From: Rubrivivax gelatinosus IL144
GTDB taxonomy: Bacteria > Pseudomonadota > Gammaproteobacteria > Burkholderiales > Burkholderiaceae_C
NCBI RefSeq assembly: GCF_000284255.1
Contig: NC_017075.1
Span: 620,001 to 684,000, forward strand
Direction of reading: 5' to 3'
Length of the DNA stretch: 64,000 nucleotides
In this document: piece after piece, positions 63,616 through 64,000 of the stretch
Layout of the letters: every line of letters begins with the position of its first letter
Position numbering within the stretch: the stretch's first letter is position 1
The notes under the pieces: model-generated
The model's database searches: none
Told to the model about the DNA's origin: nothing
Seen by the model: only the letters and a program-made list of their open reading frames with translations
Made by a program: the position numbers and the translations under genes

Positions 63616-63688
63616 TACGATAAGAGTTCCCATTTGCATCGAGCCCCGGCGACCGTCACGCCAGAGGGCCCGGAAAGGAACCGTCCAG

Positions 63689-63997
63689 ATGATCAAGCCC
63701 CTGCTGGCCGCGCTCGGCCTCGCCGTCGTGTCCGCCTCCGCGCTCGCCGCGCCCGAGGACATCGTCAAGAAGTCCGGCTGCCTGGCCTGCCACCAGGTCG
63801 ACAAGAAGGTCGTCGGCCCGTCCTACAAGGAAGTCGCGGCCAAGTACAAGGGCAAGAAGGCCGACGCCCAGCTCTTCGACAAGGTGCGCAAGGGCGGCGG
63901 CGGCGTCTGGGGCCCGATCCCGATGATTCCGCACACGCCGCAGCAGATCTCCGACGCCGACCTGAAGACCGTCATCACCTGGATCCTGGCCCAGTGA
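63689..63997 (+). CDS. Cytochrome c551/c552-type, near-copy of the nirS-linked cytochrome
   Basis: 102 residues: signal peptide (LLAALGLAVVSASALAA), CLACH at Cys31 and GPIPMIPHTPQQISD with the axial Met. Residue by residue it matches the cytochrome at 56960 in layout (APED..., YKGxxxxAxLFDKVRKGG, GPIPM), so the two are duplicates on the two ends of the nir gene cluster. Preceded by its own FNR/Dnr box. Confidence 0.9.
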   Translation: MIKPLLAALGLAVVSASALAAPEDIVKKSGCLACHQVDKKVVGPSYKEVAAKYKGKKADAQLFDKVRKGGGGVWGPIPMIPHTPQQISDADLKTVITWILAQ

Positions 63998-64000
63998 GGC

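Overview
The window is about 64 kb of very G+C-rich DNA (around 70 % G+C by eye). It is densely coded, with short gaps and many ATGA-type overlaps. Gene content and codon use suggest a facultatively anaerobic betaproteobacterium of the Burkholderiales, of the Rubrivivax/Leptothrix kind. That placement is inference from content (nirS-type denitrification, a ModE/Mop molybdate system, hemP, heme uptake, SlyX). I see no rRNA, tRNA, CRISPR array or insertion sequence.

Layout. (1) 1-5.7 kb: a siderophore module of two YbtP/YbtQ (IrtAB)-like ABC half-transporters, the first cut by the left edge, then a TonB-dependent siderophore receptor behind a 19-bp Fur-box-like palindrome. (2) 6-9.6 kb: slyX, two small uncharacterised genes, a FadD-type acyl-CoA ligase and an ExoD-family membrane protein. 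(3) 9.7-18.6 kb: a heme-acquisition locus behind a second Fur box: hemP, a ChuS/HemS-like gene, a small coiled-coil gene, a TonB-dependent heme receptor, a membrane-anchored CobN-like protein, a MotA/TolQ/ExbB-like protein and a DUF2149 protein. The last four match the HmuR-HmuS-(ExbB-like)-DUF2149 arrangement of Bacteroidetes hmu operons, where the CobN-like HmuS takes iron out of heme without oxygen. A bacterioferritin-like gene lies nearby. (4) 20.3-22.1 kb: a lower-G+C two-gene ATPase plus DUF4276 (Toprim-like) module that resembles OLD/PARIS/AbiL-type defence pairs. (5) 22.3-28.7 kb: secreted metallopeptidase, DUF3137-like/LemA pair, c'-like cytochrome, methyltransferase, and a Zn/Cd/Pb P-type ATPase divergent from its MerR regulator. 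(6) 28.7-34.1 kb: molybdate genes modABCD, modE and a divergent double-Mop molbindin, then 4-hydroxyphenylpyruvate dioxygenase. (7) 36.0-38.2 kb: an islet of about 50-55 % G+C with an orphan P-loop NTPase and a small membrane protein. (8) 38.4-48.2 kb: mostly small housekeeping and stress enzymes. Six genes encode GNAT acetyltransferases, one of them an AAC(6')-like domain fused to a HAD hydrolase. (9) 48.2-52.6 kb: enoyl-CoA hydratase, metallo-beta-lactamase-fold hydrolase, rhodanese, and a YeiH/LysR pair. (10) 52.6-64 kb: a denitrification island. On the minus strand are an NnrS-like membrane protein, a DUF59 protein and nirE. Divergent from these are nirS, cytochrome c, nirC, nirF, nirDL (fused), nirG, nirH, nirJ and nirN, followed by a second near-identical small cytochrome c. 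FNR/Dnr-like TTGA-N6-TYAA boxes lie in the nirE/nirS gap and before the last cytochrome.

How it fits together: the Fur-linked modules supply iron from siderophores and heme. The nir genes build and use heme d1 for nitrite respiration, and nirE feeds that pathway from uroporphyrinogen III. The mod genes supply molybdenum, which molybdenum-dependent nitrate reductase would need. The most unusual content is the Bacteroidetes-style heme dechelatase operon with its own ExbB/ExbD-like pair inside a proteobacterial hem locus, the low-G+C orphan NTPase islet, and the ATPase/DUF4276 pair.
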